Of a DNA stretch of 64,000 nucleotides, positions 20,697 through 34,411 are shown piece by piece (positions within the stretch are counted from its first letter, which is position 1; each line of letters opens with the position of its first letter). The stretch comes from Aurelia coerulea (lineage: Eukaryota > Cnidaria > Scyphozoa > Semaeostomeae > Ulmaridae), in contig CM076959.1 in assembly GCA_039566865.1 (NCBI GenBank), positions 5,253,501 to 5,317,500 on the forward strand, in the 5' to 3' direction. Under the pieces are notes generated by a model. It was given only the letters and a program-made list of their open reading frames with translations. It searched no databases and was not told the DNA's origin. The position numbers and the translations under genes were made by a program.

Positions 20697-23600
20697 GGGA
20701 CATTTTTTCAAGACCATTTTCTAAGATCATCTACTGTATTTTCTTTGGAAAGTAAGAGGTAGATGTGGCTTTTGCTAAATTCGCTCTATTAATAGCTTTA
20801 ATCAAATATTATTCTCTTCGACTGCCTGCTTCTACATTAAACAGATTCATCAATAAGAAACATTAATGGGACATTTTTTCAATATTATTTTTTTTAAATC
20901 TATAACGTATTTTCTTAGGATAGGAAGTAGTAGATGTGGATTTCACTATTTGGCTTTGGCAGCTTTAATCATATATGATTCACTTTGACTGATGCTTCTT
21001 CGGGAAACAATATTCATCAATAAGAAACATTAATGGGACATTTTTTCAAAACCATTTCCTAAGATAATCTACTGTATTTTCTTAGGATATTAAGAAGTAG
21101 ATATAGCTTTTGATGCAGTCATTCTATAAATGGTTTTAAATAAATATGATTAACTTCGACAGGCCTCTTTCTACATGAAAGAGGATTCATTAATAAGAAA
21201 CATTAATGGGACATTTTTTCAAAACATTTTCTAATATCATCTACTGTATTTTCTTTGGAAAGGAAGAGGTAGATGTAGCTTTTGCTAAAGTCGTTCTATG
21301 AATAGCTTCAATCAAACATTATTCTCTTCGACTGCCAGCTTCTACATTAAACAGATTCATCAATAAGAAACATTATTGGGACATTTTTTCAATGATATTT
21401 TTCTAAAATCTATACCGTATTTTCTTAGGATAGGAAGTAGTAGATATGGATTTCACTATTTGGTTTTGGCAGCTTTAATCATATATGATCCTCTTTGACT
21501 GATGCTTCTTCGGGAAACAATATTCATCAATAAGAAACATTAATGGGAATTTTTTTCAATAACATTTTCTAATATCATCTAATGCATTTTCTTTGGATAG
21601 TAAGTATTAGATATAGCTTTCAATGCAGTTATTTCATAAATAGCTTTGATTGAATATGATTAACTTCGACGTGCCTCCTCTTCTACTTGAAAGAAGATTT
21701 ATCAATAAGAAACATTAATGGGATATTTTTTCAAGACCATTTTCTAAGATCATCTACTGTATTTTCTTTGGAAAGTAAGAGGTAGGTGTAGCTTTTGCTA
21801 AAGTCGTTCTATGAATAGCTTTAATCAAATATTATTCTCTTCGACTGCCTGCTTCTACATTAAACAGATTCATCAATAAGAAACATTAATGGGATATTTT
21901 TTCAATAATATTTTTCTAAAATCTATACCGTATTTTCTTAGGATAGGAAGGAGTAGATATGGATTTCACTATTTGGTTTTGACAGCTTTAATCAAATATG
22001 ATTCTCTTTGACTGATGCTTCTTCGTGAAACAATATTCATCAATAAGAAACATTAATGGGACATTATCTCATGCATTTCCCTATATGTCATATTCAATGA
22101 TTTATAAGGATAGTAAGAAGTAGATATAGCTTCCGCTGCAATCATTCTATGAATAGCTTTAATTAAACATGATTTTCTTCGACTGACCTGCTTCTTCATG
22201 AAACAATATCCATCAATAAGAAACATTAATGGGACATTTTTTCAAGACCATTTTCTAAGATCATCTACTGTATTTTCTTTGGAAAGTAAGAGGTAGATGT
22301 GGCTTTTGCTAAAGTCGCTCTATGAATAGATTTAATCAAATATTATTCTCTTCGACTGCCTGCTTCTACATTAAACAGATTCATCAATAAGAAACATTAA
22401 TGGGACATTTTTTCAATATTATTTTTTTTTAATCTATAACGTATTTTCTTAGGATAGGAAGTAGTAGATATGGATTTCACTATTTGGCTTTGGCAGCTTT
22501 AATCATATATGATTCACTTTGACTGATTCTTCTTCGGGAAACAATATTCATCAATAAGAAACATTAATGGGACATTTTTTCAAGACCATTTCCTAAGATA
22601 ATCTACTGTATTTTCTTAGGATATTAAGAAGTAGATATAGCTTTTGATGCAGTCATTCTATAAATGGTTTTAAATAAATATGATTAACTTCGACAGGCCT
22701 CTTTCTACATTAAAGAGGATTCATTAATAAGAAACATTAATGGGACATTTTTTCAAAACATTTTCTAATATCATCTACTGTATTTTCTTTGGAAAGGAAG
22801 AGGTAGATGTAGCTTTTGCTAAAGTCGTTCTATGAATAGCTTTAATCAAATATTATTCTCTTCGACTGATGCTTCTTCATGAAACAATATTCATCAATAA
22901 GAAACATTAAAGGGACATTTTTCAAGACCATTTTCTAAGATCCTCTACTGTATTTTCTTAGGATATTAAGAAGTAGATATAGCTTCCGGTGTAATCATTC
23001 TATGAATAGCTTTAATTAAATATGATTTTCTTCGACTGACCTGCTTCTTCATGAAACAATATCCATCAATAAGAAACATTAATGGGACATTTTTTCAAAA
23101 CCATTTTCTAAGATCATCTACTGTATTTTCTTTGGAAAGTAAGAGGTAGATGTGGCTTTTGCTAAATTTGCTCTATTAATAGCTTTAATCAAATATTATT
23201 CTCTTCGACTGCCTGCTTCTACATTAAACAGATTCATCAATAAGAAACATTAATGGGACATTTTTTCAATAATATTTTTCTAAAATCTATACCGTATTTT
23301 CTTAGGATAGGAAGTAGTAGATATGGATTTCACTATTTGGTTTTGGCAGCTTTAATCATATATGATTCTCTTTGACTTATGCTTCTTCGGGAAACAATAT
23401 TCAACAATATGAAACATTAATGGGAATTTTTTCAATAACATTTTGTAATATCATCTAATGCATTTTGTTTGGATAGTAAGTATTAGATATAGCTTTCAAT
23501 GCAGTCATTTTATAAATAGCTTTGATTGAATATGATTAACTTCGACAGGCCTCCTCCCTCTACTTGAAAGAAGATTTATCAATACGAAACATTAATGGGA

Positions 23601-26600
23601 CATTTTTTCAACACCATTTTCTAAGATCATCCACTGTATTTTCTTTGGAAAGTAAGAGGTAGATGTAGCTTTTGCTAAAGTCGTTCTATGAATAGCTTCA
23701 ATCAAATATTATTCTCTTCGACTGCCTGCTTCTACATTAAACAGATTCATCAATAAGAAACATTAATGGGATATTTTTTCAATAATATTTTTCTAAAATC
23801 TATACCGTATTTTCTTAGGATAGGAAGTAGTAGATATGGATTTCACTATTTGGTTTTGGCAGCTTTAATCATATATGATTCTCTTTGACTGATGCTTCTT
23901 CGGGAAACAATATTCAACAATAAGAAACATTAATGGGAATTTTTTCAATAACATTTTATAATATCATCTAATGCATTTTCTTTGGATAGTAAGTATTAGA
24001 TATAGCTTTCAATGCAGTCATTTTATAAATAGCTTAGATTAAATATGATTAACTTCGACAGGCCTCCTCCTTCTACTTGAAAGACGATTTATCAATAAGA
24101 AACATTAATGGGACATTTTTTCAAGACCATTTTCTAAGATCATCTACTGTATTTTCTTAGGATATTAAGAAGTAGATAGAGCTTCTGATGCAGTCATTCT
24201 ATAAATGGTTTTAAATAAATATGATTAACTTCGACAGGCCTCCTCGTTCTACTTGAAAGAAGATTTATCAATAAGAAACATTAATAGGACATTTTTTTCA
24301 ATTACATTTTCTAATATCATCTAATGTATTTTCTTTGGAAAGTAAGAGGTAGATGTAGCTTTTGCTAAAGTCGCTCTATGAATAGCTTTAATCAAATCTT
24401 ATTCTCTTCCACTGCCTGCTTCTACATTAAACAGATTCATCAATAAGAAACATTAATGGGACATTTTTTCAATAATATTTTCTAATATCATCTAATGTAT
24501 TTTCTTTGGATAGTAAGTATTAGATATAGCTTTCAATGCAGTTATTTCATAAATAGCTTTGATTGAATATGATTAACTTCGACAGGCCTCCTCTTCTACT
24601 TGAAAGAAGATTTATCAATAAGAAACATTAATGGGACATTTTTTCAAGACCATTTTCTAAGATCATCTACTGTATTTTCTTTGGAAAGTAAGAGGTAGGT
24701 GTAGCTTTTGCTAAAGTCGTTCTATGAATAGATTTAATCAAATATTATTCTCTTCGACTGCCTGCTTCTACATTAAACCGATTCATCAATAAGAAACATT
24801 AATGGGACATTTTTTCAATAATATTTTTCTAAAATCTATACCGTATTCTCTTAGGATAGGAAGGAGTAGATATGGATTTCACTATTTGGTTTTGACAGCT
24901 TTAATCAAATATGATTCTCTTTGACTGATGCTTCTTCTTGAAACAATATTCATCAATAAGAAACATTAATGGGACATTATCTCATGCATTTCCCTATATG
25001 TCATATTCAATGATTTATAAGGATAGTAAGAAGTAGATATAGCTTCCGCTGCAATCATTCTATGAATAGCTTTAATTAAGCATGATTTTCTTCGACTGAC
25101 CTGCTTCTTCATGAAACAATATCCATCAATAAGAAACATTAAAGGGACATTTTTTCAAGACCATTTTCTAAGATCATCTACTGTGTTTTCTTTGGAAAAT
25201 AAGAGGTAGATGTGGCTTTTGCTAAAGTCGCTCTATGAATAGATTTAATCAAATATTATTCTCTTCGACTGCCTGCTTCTACATTAAACAGATTCATCAA
25301 TAAGAAACATTAATGGGAAATTTTTTCAATATTATTTTTCTAAAATCTATACCGTATTTTCTTAGGATAGGAAGTAGTAGATATGGATTTCACTTTTTGG
25401 TTTTGACAGCTTTAATCATATATGATTCTCTTTGACTGATGCTTCTTCATGAAACAATATTCATCAATGAGAAACATTAATGGGACATTATCTCATTCAT
25501 TTCCCTATATGTCATATTCAATGATTTATAAGGATAGTAAGAAGTAGATATAGCTTCCGGTGCAATCATTCTATGAATACCTTTAATTAAATATGATTTT
25601 CTTCGACTGACCTGCTTCTTCATGAAACAATATCCATCAATAAGAAACATTAATGGGACATTTTTTCAAAACATTTTCTAATATCATCTACTGTATTTTC
25701 TTTGGAAAGGAAGAGGTAGAGGTAGCTTTTGCTAAAGTCGTTCTATGAATAGCTTTAATCAAATATTATTCTCTTCGACTGATGCTTCTTCATGAAACAA
25801 TATTCATCAATAAGAAACTTTAATGGGACATTATCTCATTCATTACCCTATATGTCATATTCACTGATTTATAAGGATATTAAGAAGTAGATATAGCTTC
25901 CGGTGCAATCATTCTATGAATAGCTTTAATTAAATATGATTTTCTTCGACTGACCTGCTTCTTCGTGAAACAATATCCATCAATAAGAAACATTAATGGG
26001 ACATTTTTTCAAGACCATTTTCTAAGATCATCTACTGTATTTTCTTTGGAAAGTAAGAGGTAGATGTGGCTTTTGCTAAAGTCGCTCTATGAATAGCTTT
26101 AATCAAATATTATTCTCTTCGACTGCCTGCTTCTACATTAAACAGATTCTACAAGAATCATTAATGGGACATTTTTTCAAGACCCTTTTCTAAGATCATC
26201 TACGGTATTTTCTTTGGAAAGTAAGTATTAGATATAGCTTTCAATGCAGTCATTTTATAAATAGATTTGATTGAATATGATTAACTTCGACAGGCCTCCT
26301 CCTTCTACTTGAAAGAAGATTTATCAATAAGAAACATTAATGGGACATTTTTCAAGACCATTTTCTAAGATCATCTACTGTATTTTCTTTGGAAAGTAAG
26401 AGGTAGATGTGGCTTTTGCTAAAGTCGCTCTATGAATAGCTTTAATCAAATATTATTCTCTTCGACTGCCTGCTTCTACATTAAACAGATTCATCAATAA
26501 GAAACATTAATGGGACATTTTTTCAATAATATTTTCTAATATCATCTAATGCATTTTCTTTGTATAGTAAGTATTAGATATAGTTTTCAATGCAGTTATT

Positions 26601-29600
26601 TCATAAATAGCTTTGATTGAATATGATTAACTTCGACAGGCCTCCTCTTCTACTTGAAAGAGGATTTATCAATAAGAAACATTAATGGGACATTTTTTCA
26701 AGAATATGTTTCTAAAATCTATACCGTATTTCCTAAGGATAGGAAGTAGTAGATATGGATTTCACTTTTTTGTTTTGGCAGCTTTAATCATATATGATTC
26801 TCTTTGACTGATGCTTCTTCGGGAAACAATATTCATCAATAAGAAACATTAATGGGATATTTTTTCAATAACATTTTCTAATATCATCTAATGCATTTTC
26901 TAAGGATATTAAGAAGTAGATATAGCTTTTGATACAGTAATTCTATAAATGGTTTTAAATAAATATGATTAACTTCGACAGGCCTCTTTCTACATGAAAG
27001 AGGATTCATTAATAAGAAACATTAATGGGACATTTTTTTAAAACATTTTCTAAGATCATCCACTGTATTTTCTTTTGAAAGTAAGAGGTAGATGTAGCTT
27101 TTGCTAAAGTCGTTCTATGAATAGCTTCAATCAAATATTACTCTCTTCGACTGCCTGCTTCTACATTAAACAGATTCATCAATAAGAAACATTAATAGGA
27201 CATTTTTTCAATAATATTTTTCTAAATTCTATACCGTATTTTCTTAGGATAGGAAGTAGTAGATATGGATTTCACTATTTGGTTTTGGCAGCTTTAATCA
27301 TATATGATTCTCTTTGACTGATGCTTCTTCGGGAAACAATATTCAACAATAAGAAAAATTAATGGGAATTTTTTTCAATAACATTTTGTAATATCATCTA
27401 ATGCATTTTCTTTGGATAGTAAGTATTATATATAGCTTTCAATGCAGTCATTTTATAAATAGCTTAGATTAAATATGATTAACTTCGACAGGCCTGCTCC
27501 TTCTACTTGAAAGACGATTTATCAATAAGAAACATTAATGGGACATTTTTTCAAGACCATTTTCTAAGATCATCTACTGTATTTTCTTAGGATAATGATA
27601 TTACATTTTCTAATATCATTCAAATATTATTTTCTAAAAATGTCTTTACATTTTCTAATATCATCTAATGTATTTTCTTTGGAAAGTAAGAGGTAGATGT
27701 AGCTTTTGCTAAAGTCGCTCTATGAATAGCTTTAATCAAATCTTATTCTCTTCCACTGCCTGCTTCTACATTAAACAGATTCATCAATAAGAAACATTAA
27801 TGGGACATTTTTTCAATAATATTTTCTAATATCATCTAATGTATTTTCTTTGGATAGTAAGTATTAGATATAGCTTTCAATGCAGTTATTTTATAAATAG
27901 CTTTGATTGAATATGATTAACTTCGACAGGCCTCCTCTTCTACTTGAAAGAAGATTTATCAATAAGAAACATTAATGGGACATTTTTTCCAGACCATTTT
28001 CTAAGATCATCTACCGTATTTTCTTTGGAAAGTAAGAGGTAGATGTAGCTTTTGCTAAAGTCGTTCTATGAATAGATTTAATCAAATATTATTCTCTTCG
28101 ACTGGCCTGCTTCTACATTAAACAGATTCATCAATAAGAAACATTAATGGGACATTTTTTCAATAATATTTTTCTAAAATCTATACCGTATTCTCTTAGG
28201 ATAGGAAGTAGTAGATATGGATTTCACTATTTGGTTTTGACAGCTTTAATCATATATGATTCTCTTTGACTGATGCTTCTTCGTGAAACAATATTCATCA
28301 ATAAGAAACATTAATGGGACATTATCTCATGCATTTCCCTATATGTCATAATCAATGATTTATAAGGATAGTAAGAAGTAGATATAGCTTCCGCTGCAAT
28401 CATTCTATGAATAGCTTTAATTAAACATGATTTTCTTCGACTGACCTGCTTCTTCATGAAACAATATTCATCAATAAGAAACATTAATGGGACATTATCT
28501 CATGCATTTCCCTATATGTCATAATCAATGATTTATAAGGATAGTAAGAAGTAGATATAGCTTCCGGTGCAATCATTCTATGAATAGCTTTAATTAAATA
28601 TGATTTTCTTCGACTGACCTGCTTCTTCATGAAACAATATCCATCAATAAGAAACATTAATGGGACATTTTTTCAAAACATTTTCTAATATCATCTACTG
28701 TATTTTCTTTGGAAAGGAAGAGGTAGATGTAGCTTTTGCTAAAGTCGTTCTATGAATAGCTTTAATCAAATATTATTCTCTTCGACTGATGCTTCTTCAT
28801 GAAACAATATTCATCAATAAGAAACATTAATGGGACATTTTTTCAATATTATTTTTCTAAAATCTATACCGTATTTTCTTAGGATAGGAAGTAGTAGATA
28901 TGGATTTCACTATTTGGTTTTGGCAGCTTTAATCAAATATGATTCTCTTTGACTGATGCTTCTTCGGGAAACAATATTCATCAATAAGAAACATTAATGG
29001 GACATTATCTCATTCATTTCCCTATATGTCATATTCACTGATTTATAAGGATATTAAGAAGTAGATATAGCTTCCGCTGCAATCATTCTATGAATAGCTT
29101 TAATTAAACATGATTTTCTTCGACTGACCTGCTTCTTCATGAAACAATATCCATCAATAAGAAACATTAATGGGACATTTTTTCAAGACCATTTTCTAAG
29201 ATCATCTACTGTATTTTCTTTGGAAAGTAAGAGGTAGATGTGGCTTTTGCTAAAGTCGCTCTATGAATAGCTTTATACAAATATTATTCTCTTCGACTGA
29301 TGCTTCTACATTAAACAGATTCATCAATAAGAAACATTAATGGGACATTTTTTCAATAATATTTTCTAATATCATCTAATGCATTTTCTTTGGATAGTAA
29401 GTATTAGATATAGCTTTCAATGCAGTCATTTTATAAATAGCTTTGATTGAATATGATTAACTTCGACAGGCCTCCTCCTTCTACTTGAAAGAAGATTTAT
29501 CAATAAGAAACATTAATGGGACATTTTTCAAGACCATTTTCTAAGATCATCTACTGTATTTTCTTTGGAAAGTAAGAGGTAGATGTGGCTTTGGCTAAAG

Positions 29601-31458
29601 TCGCTCTATGAATAGCTTTAATCAAATATTATTCTCTTCGACTGATGCTTCTACATTAAACAGATTCATCAATAAGAAACATTAATGGGACATTTTTTCA
29701 ATAATATTTTCTAATATCATCTAATGCATTTTCTTTGGATAGTAAGTATTAGATATAGCTTTCAATGCAGTTATTTCATAAATAGCTTTGATTGAATATG
29801 ATTAACTTCGACAGGCCTTCTCCTTTACTTGAAAGAAGATTTATCAATAAGAAACATTAATGGGACATTTTTTCAAGAATATGTTTCTAAAATCTATACC
29901 GTATTTCCTAAGGATAGGAAGTAGTAGATATGGATTTCACTTTTTTGTTTTGGCAGCTTTAATCATATATGATTCTCTTTGACTGATGCTTCTTCGGGAA
30001 ACAATATTCATCAATAAGAAACATTAATGGGATATTTTTTCAATAACATTTTCTAATATCATCTAATGCATTTTCTAAGGATATTAAGAAGTATATATAG
30101 CTTTTGCTGCAGTCATTCTATAAATGGTTTTAATTAAATATGATTAACTTCAACTGGCCTCCTTCTACATGAAAGAGGATTCATTAATAAGAAACATTAA
30201 TGGGACATTTTTTCAAAAAATTTTCTAAGATCATCCACTGTATTTTCTTTGGAAAGTAAGAGGTAGATGTAGCTTTTGCTAAAGTCGTTCTATGAATAGC
30301 TTCAATCAAATATTACTCTCTTCGACTGCCTGCTTCTACATTAAACAGATTCATCAATAAGAAACATTAATGGGACATTTTTTCAATAATATTTTCTAAT
30401 ATCATCTAATGCATTTTCTTTGGATAGTAAGTATTAGATATAGCTTTCAATGCAGTTATTTCATAAATAGCTTTGATTGAATATGATTAACTTCGACAGG
30501 CCTCCTCTTCTACTTGAAAGAAGATTTATCAATAAGAAACATTAATGGGACATTTTTTCAAGACCATTTTCTAAGATCATCTACTGTATTTTCTTAGGAT
30601 ATTAAGAAGTAGATAGAACTTTTGATGCAGTCATTCTATAAATGGTTTTAAATAAATATGATTAACTTCGACAGGCCTCCTCGTTCTACTTGAAAGAAGA
30701 TTTATCAATAAGAAACATTAATGGGACATTTTTTTCAATTACATTTTCTAATATCATCTAATGTATTTTCTTTGGAAAGTAAGAGGTAGATGTAGCTTTT
30801 GCTAAAGTCGCTCTATGAATAACTTTAATCAAATATTATTCTCTTCCACTGCCTGCTTCTACATTAAACAGATTCATCAATAAGAAACATTAATGGGACA
30901 TTTTTTCAATAATATTTTCTAATATCATCTAATGCATTTTCTTTGGATAGTAAGTATTAGATATAGCTTTCAATGCAGTTATTTCATAAATAGCTTTGAT
31001 TGAATATGATTAACTTCGACAGGCCTCCTCTTCTACTTGAAAGAAGATTTATCAATAAGAAACATTAATGGGACATTTTTTCAAGACCATTTTCTAAGAT
31101 CATCTACTGTATTTTCTTAGGATATTAAGAAGTAGATAGAACTTTTGATGCAGTCATTCTATAAATGGTTTTAAATAAATATGATTAACTTCGACAGGCC
31201 TCCTCGTTCTACTTGAAAGAAGATTTATCAATAAGAAACATTAATGGGACATTTTTTTCAATTACATTTTCTAATATCATCTAATGTATTTTCTTTGGAA
31301 AGTAAGAGGTAGATGTAGCTTTTGCTAAAGTCGCTCTATGAATAACTTTAATCAAATATTATTCTCTTCCACTGCCTGCTTCTACATTAAACAGATTCAT
31401 CAATAAGAAACATTAATGGGACATTTTTTCAATAATATTTTCTAATATCATCTAATGC

Positions 31459-31936
31459 ATTTTCTTTGGATAGTAAGTATTAGATATAGCTTTCAATGCA
31501 GTTATTTCATAAATAGCTTTGATTGAATATGATTAACTTCGACAGGCCTCCTCTTCTACTTGAAAGAAGATTTATCAATAAGAAACATTAATGGGACATT
31601 TTTTCAAGACCATTTTCTAAGATCATCTACTGTATTTTCTTTGGAAAGTAAGAGGTAGGTGTAGCTTTTGCTAAAGTCGTTCTATGAATAGTCAAATAAT
31701 AAGCTATTCATAGAGCGACTTTAGCAAAAGCCACATCTACCTCTTACTTTCCAAAGAAAATACAGTAGATGATCTTAGAAAATGGTTTTGAAAAATGTCC
31801 CATTAATGTTTCTTATTGATAAATCTTCTTTCAAGTAGAAGGAGGAGGCCTGTCGAATTTAATCATATTCAATCAAAGCTATTTATAAAAAGACTGCATT
31901 GAAAGTTATATCTAATACTTACTATCCAAAGAAAAT
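31459..31936. repeat. Foldback: 233-bp inverted arms with 12-bp loop
   Basis: Satellite reads forward up to 31691, then 12 bases, then the reverse complement of the preceding sequence from 31704 to 31936, after which forward satellite resumes. Both arms are 233 bases with only scattered mismatches (for example one GTTC/GCTC difference and small differences around the poly-T). It is the only inverted satellite I found in the window. Confidence 0.9.
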
Positions 31937-32992
31937 CAAATATTATTCTCTTCGACTGCCTGCTTCTACATTAAACAGATTCATCAATGAGAAACATTAA
32001 TGGGACATTTTTTCAAAAATATTTTTCTAAAATCTATACCGTATTTTCTTAGGATAGGAAGGAGTAGATATGGATTTCACTATTTGGTTTTGACAGCTTT
32101 AATCAAATATGATTATCTTTGACTGATGAATCTTCGTGAAACAATATTCATCAATAAGAAACATTAATGGGACATTTTTTCAAGACCATTTTCTAAGATC
32201 ATCTACTGTATTTTCTTTGGAAAGTAAGAGGTAGATGTGGCTTTTGCTAAAGTCGCTCTATGAATAGATTTAATCAAATATTATTCTCTTCGACTGCCTG
32301 CTTCTACATTAAACAGATTCATCAATAAGAAACATTAATGGGACATTTTTTCAATATCATTTTTTTTAAATCTATAACGTATTTTCTTAGGATAGGAAGT
32401 AGTAGATATGGATTTCACTATTTGGTTTTGGCAGCTTTAATCACATATGATTCACTTTGACTGATGCTTCTTCGGGAAACAATATTCATCAATAAGAAAC
32501 ATTAATGGGACATTTTTTCAAGACCATTTTCTAACATCATCTACTGTACTTTCTTAGGATATTAAGAAGTAGATATAGCTTTTGATGCAGTAATTCTATA
32601 AATGGTTTTAAATAAATATGATTAACTTCGACAGGCCTCTTTCTACATGAAAGAGGATTCATTAATAAGAAACATTAATGGGACATTTTTTCAAAACATT
32701 TTCTAATATCATCTACTGTATTTTCTTTGGAAAGGAGGAGGTAGATGTAGCTTTTGCTAAAGTCCTTCTATGAATAGCTTTAATCAAATATTATTCTCTT
32801 CGACTGATGCTTCTTCATGAAACAATATTCATCAATAAGAAACATTAATGGGACATTTTTTTCAAGACCATTTTCTAAGATCATCTACTGTATTTTCTTG
32901 GGATATTAAGAAGTAGATATAGCTTCCGGTGCAATCATTCTATGAATAGCTTTAATTAAATATGATTTTCTTCGACTGACCTGCTTCTTCAT

Positions 32993-34386
32993 GAAACTGT
33001 CAGTACTGGCCCAAATTCTTAGTTTCTTATGAAAAATACATTTATTACGCCCGGTGGCTTATTTAATTTTGGACACTCCATAGGGGGCTTAATAGAGAGG
33101 GGGCTTATCAGAGAGGGGGGCTTATTCACAAAATTATATTATAAGGATATAAACTATAGCTTTTCAGTCCCTTTACCACAAGTTTTCAGATTAAAACACA
33201 ATTTTACGAGTCAAATACATAAATTCGACACAGTTTTATCTCAAACCAACCAAAGTTAACATGCAAACTTGTTTAGCTGAAGAATTGGAAAATCTTTGGT
33301 AAATTCTTGAATTTGATATAAACGAGGGGGCTTATTAGAGAGCCCCCAGGGGCTTGATAGAGAGGGGGACTTATTTATGATTTTGGCTCAGAGGGGAGGG
33401 GCTTATTAGAGAGGGGCTCATTAGAGAGGGGGCTAAATGAGCTTTTACGGTACTCATCAAATTTAAGGACTTGACTCAAAACGCTGTGCTTACTATTAAT
33501 AATGTACATACATTACTTGTTCTTGTGTTCCGCAGAATATCAGGGGTACGTACAGAAAGAGGGAAAAACAATTAAACACAGTGCATCCATACAGCGACCC
33601 CACAAAAGTCATCTTTTGGTCAATTTGCGATGCAGGATAGTAGGATACACTTTGAGTATATATGTTTGCAACTGCAACAGTTTTGAAGCTTCCCATCTTT
33701 TATTTTTAGTTCCAATGCCAAGACATCATCGGACTGGATGAAGTGGATCCGTCTCCCGGAGCGCGGAGAAAAATGCAGATACGAAATTGAGAATGTGGAC
33801 TTCGGCGAGGAGATAGGAGAGGGAGCGATAGGAAGAGTTTACAAAGGCACATACAAGAACAATGCAATAGCAATTAAACAGTTCAAAAAAATCGATACAG
33901 TTGACGGCAAATATATCATCAAAGAAAGCAATTTTTGGAAAGACTTAGGTTCTCACAAGAATATAGTGCAATTTGTTGGTTGTATGATTTCGAAAAGGGC
34001 ACTCGTTTTTGAGCTTTGCGAAATTTATATTGCAGGAAGTGTTCTGCACAATCTAAAGTCAGTTTTGAATATCCTTGGTCAAATCCCCCTGGTCATCAGC
34101 CACTTGAACCACGCATTGCATTTCTGGACGATATTTCTGCAGGACTACTTTACATTCACTCGCAAGGAGTAACTCATGGAGATATAAAACCGAACAACAT
34201 CCTAGTGACAGGAACAATGGAGAAACCTCACTGCAAACTGGCTGATTTCGGAACATATAGTATTCTAAAACAGCAACAATCCATGACATCAACATATGGG
34301 TTGATAAATGTTATGGGAACAACGGCATACCTGGCTTCAGAGCTATGTCATCCAGCATCAGCAAAACCCAGTGCAGCTACAGACAT
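32993..34386 (+). pseudogene. Captured 5' fragment of the kinase composite gene (copy 1)
   Basis: This 1,394-base block matches 3150-4543 base for base in length, with one difference noticed (T to G in the TACTTTTTCTT stretch at 3677, here 33520). It includes the G-rich repeats, the upstream region, the kinase N-lobe (ATG at 33738), the same -1 frameshift, and the C-lobe as far as the GTTAYLASEL region and the following ATD. The open frame then runs into satellite and stops at 34423. At the left junction, GAAAC is common to satellite and donor. It cannot encode an active kinase because the end of the C-lobe is missing and the frame is broken. Confidence 0.95.
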
Positions 34387-34411
34387 TCTTACTTCTACAT
34401 TCTATTCTACA
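34387..34411. other. 25-bp filler at capture junction
   Basis: Between the end of the captured fragment and the return to satellite phase are 25 bases composed of two TCTACATTC-like words resembling the satellite's CTTCTACATTAAAC. This looks like templated filler made during break repair. The same filler occurs at 42268-42292 in copy 2. Confidence 0.7.

Larger units (their letters stand above)
14857..32992. repeat. ~173-bp satellite array, segment 1
   Basis: Head-to-tail monomers of about 165-175 bp, each opening with a box close to CATCAATAAGAAACATTAAT followed by GGGACATT. The box is the most constant part; the remaining ~140 bp falls into at least five classes, recognised by internal words: CTTCCGGTGCAATC, CTTTTGCTAAAGTCG, CTTTCAATGCAGT, GGATTTCACTATTTGG and TTTTGATGCAGTCATTC. 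A further variant replaces the part after the box with TTATCTCATGCATTTCC. About 105 monomers fit in this segment by length. No open frame survives. One class is shared between neighbours in blocks, so homogenisation acts on multi-monomer units. Confidence 0.97.
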
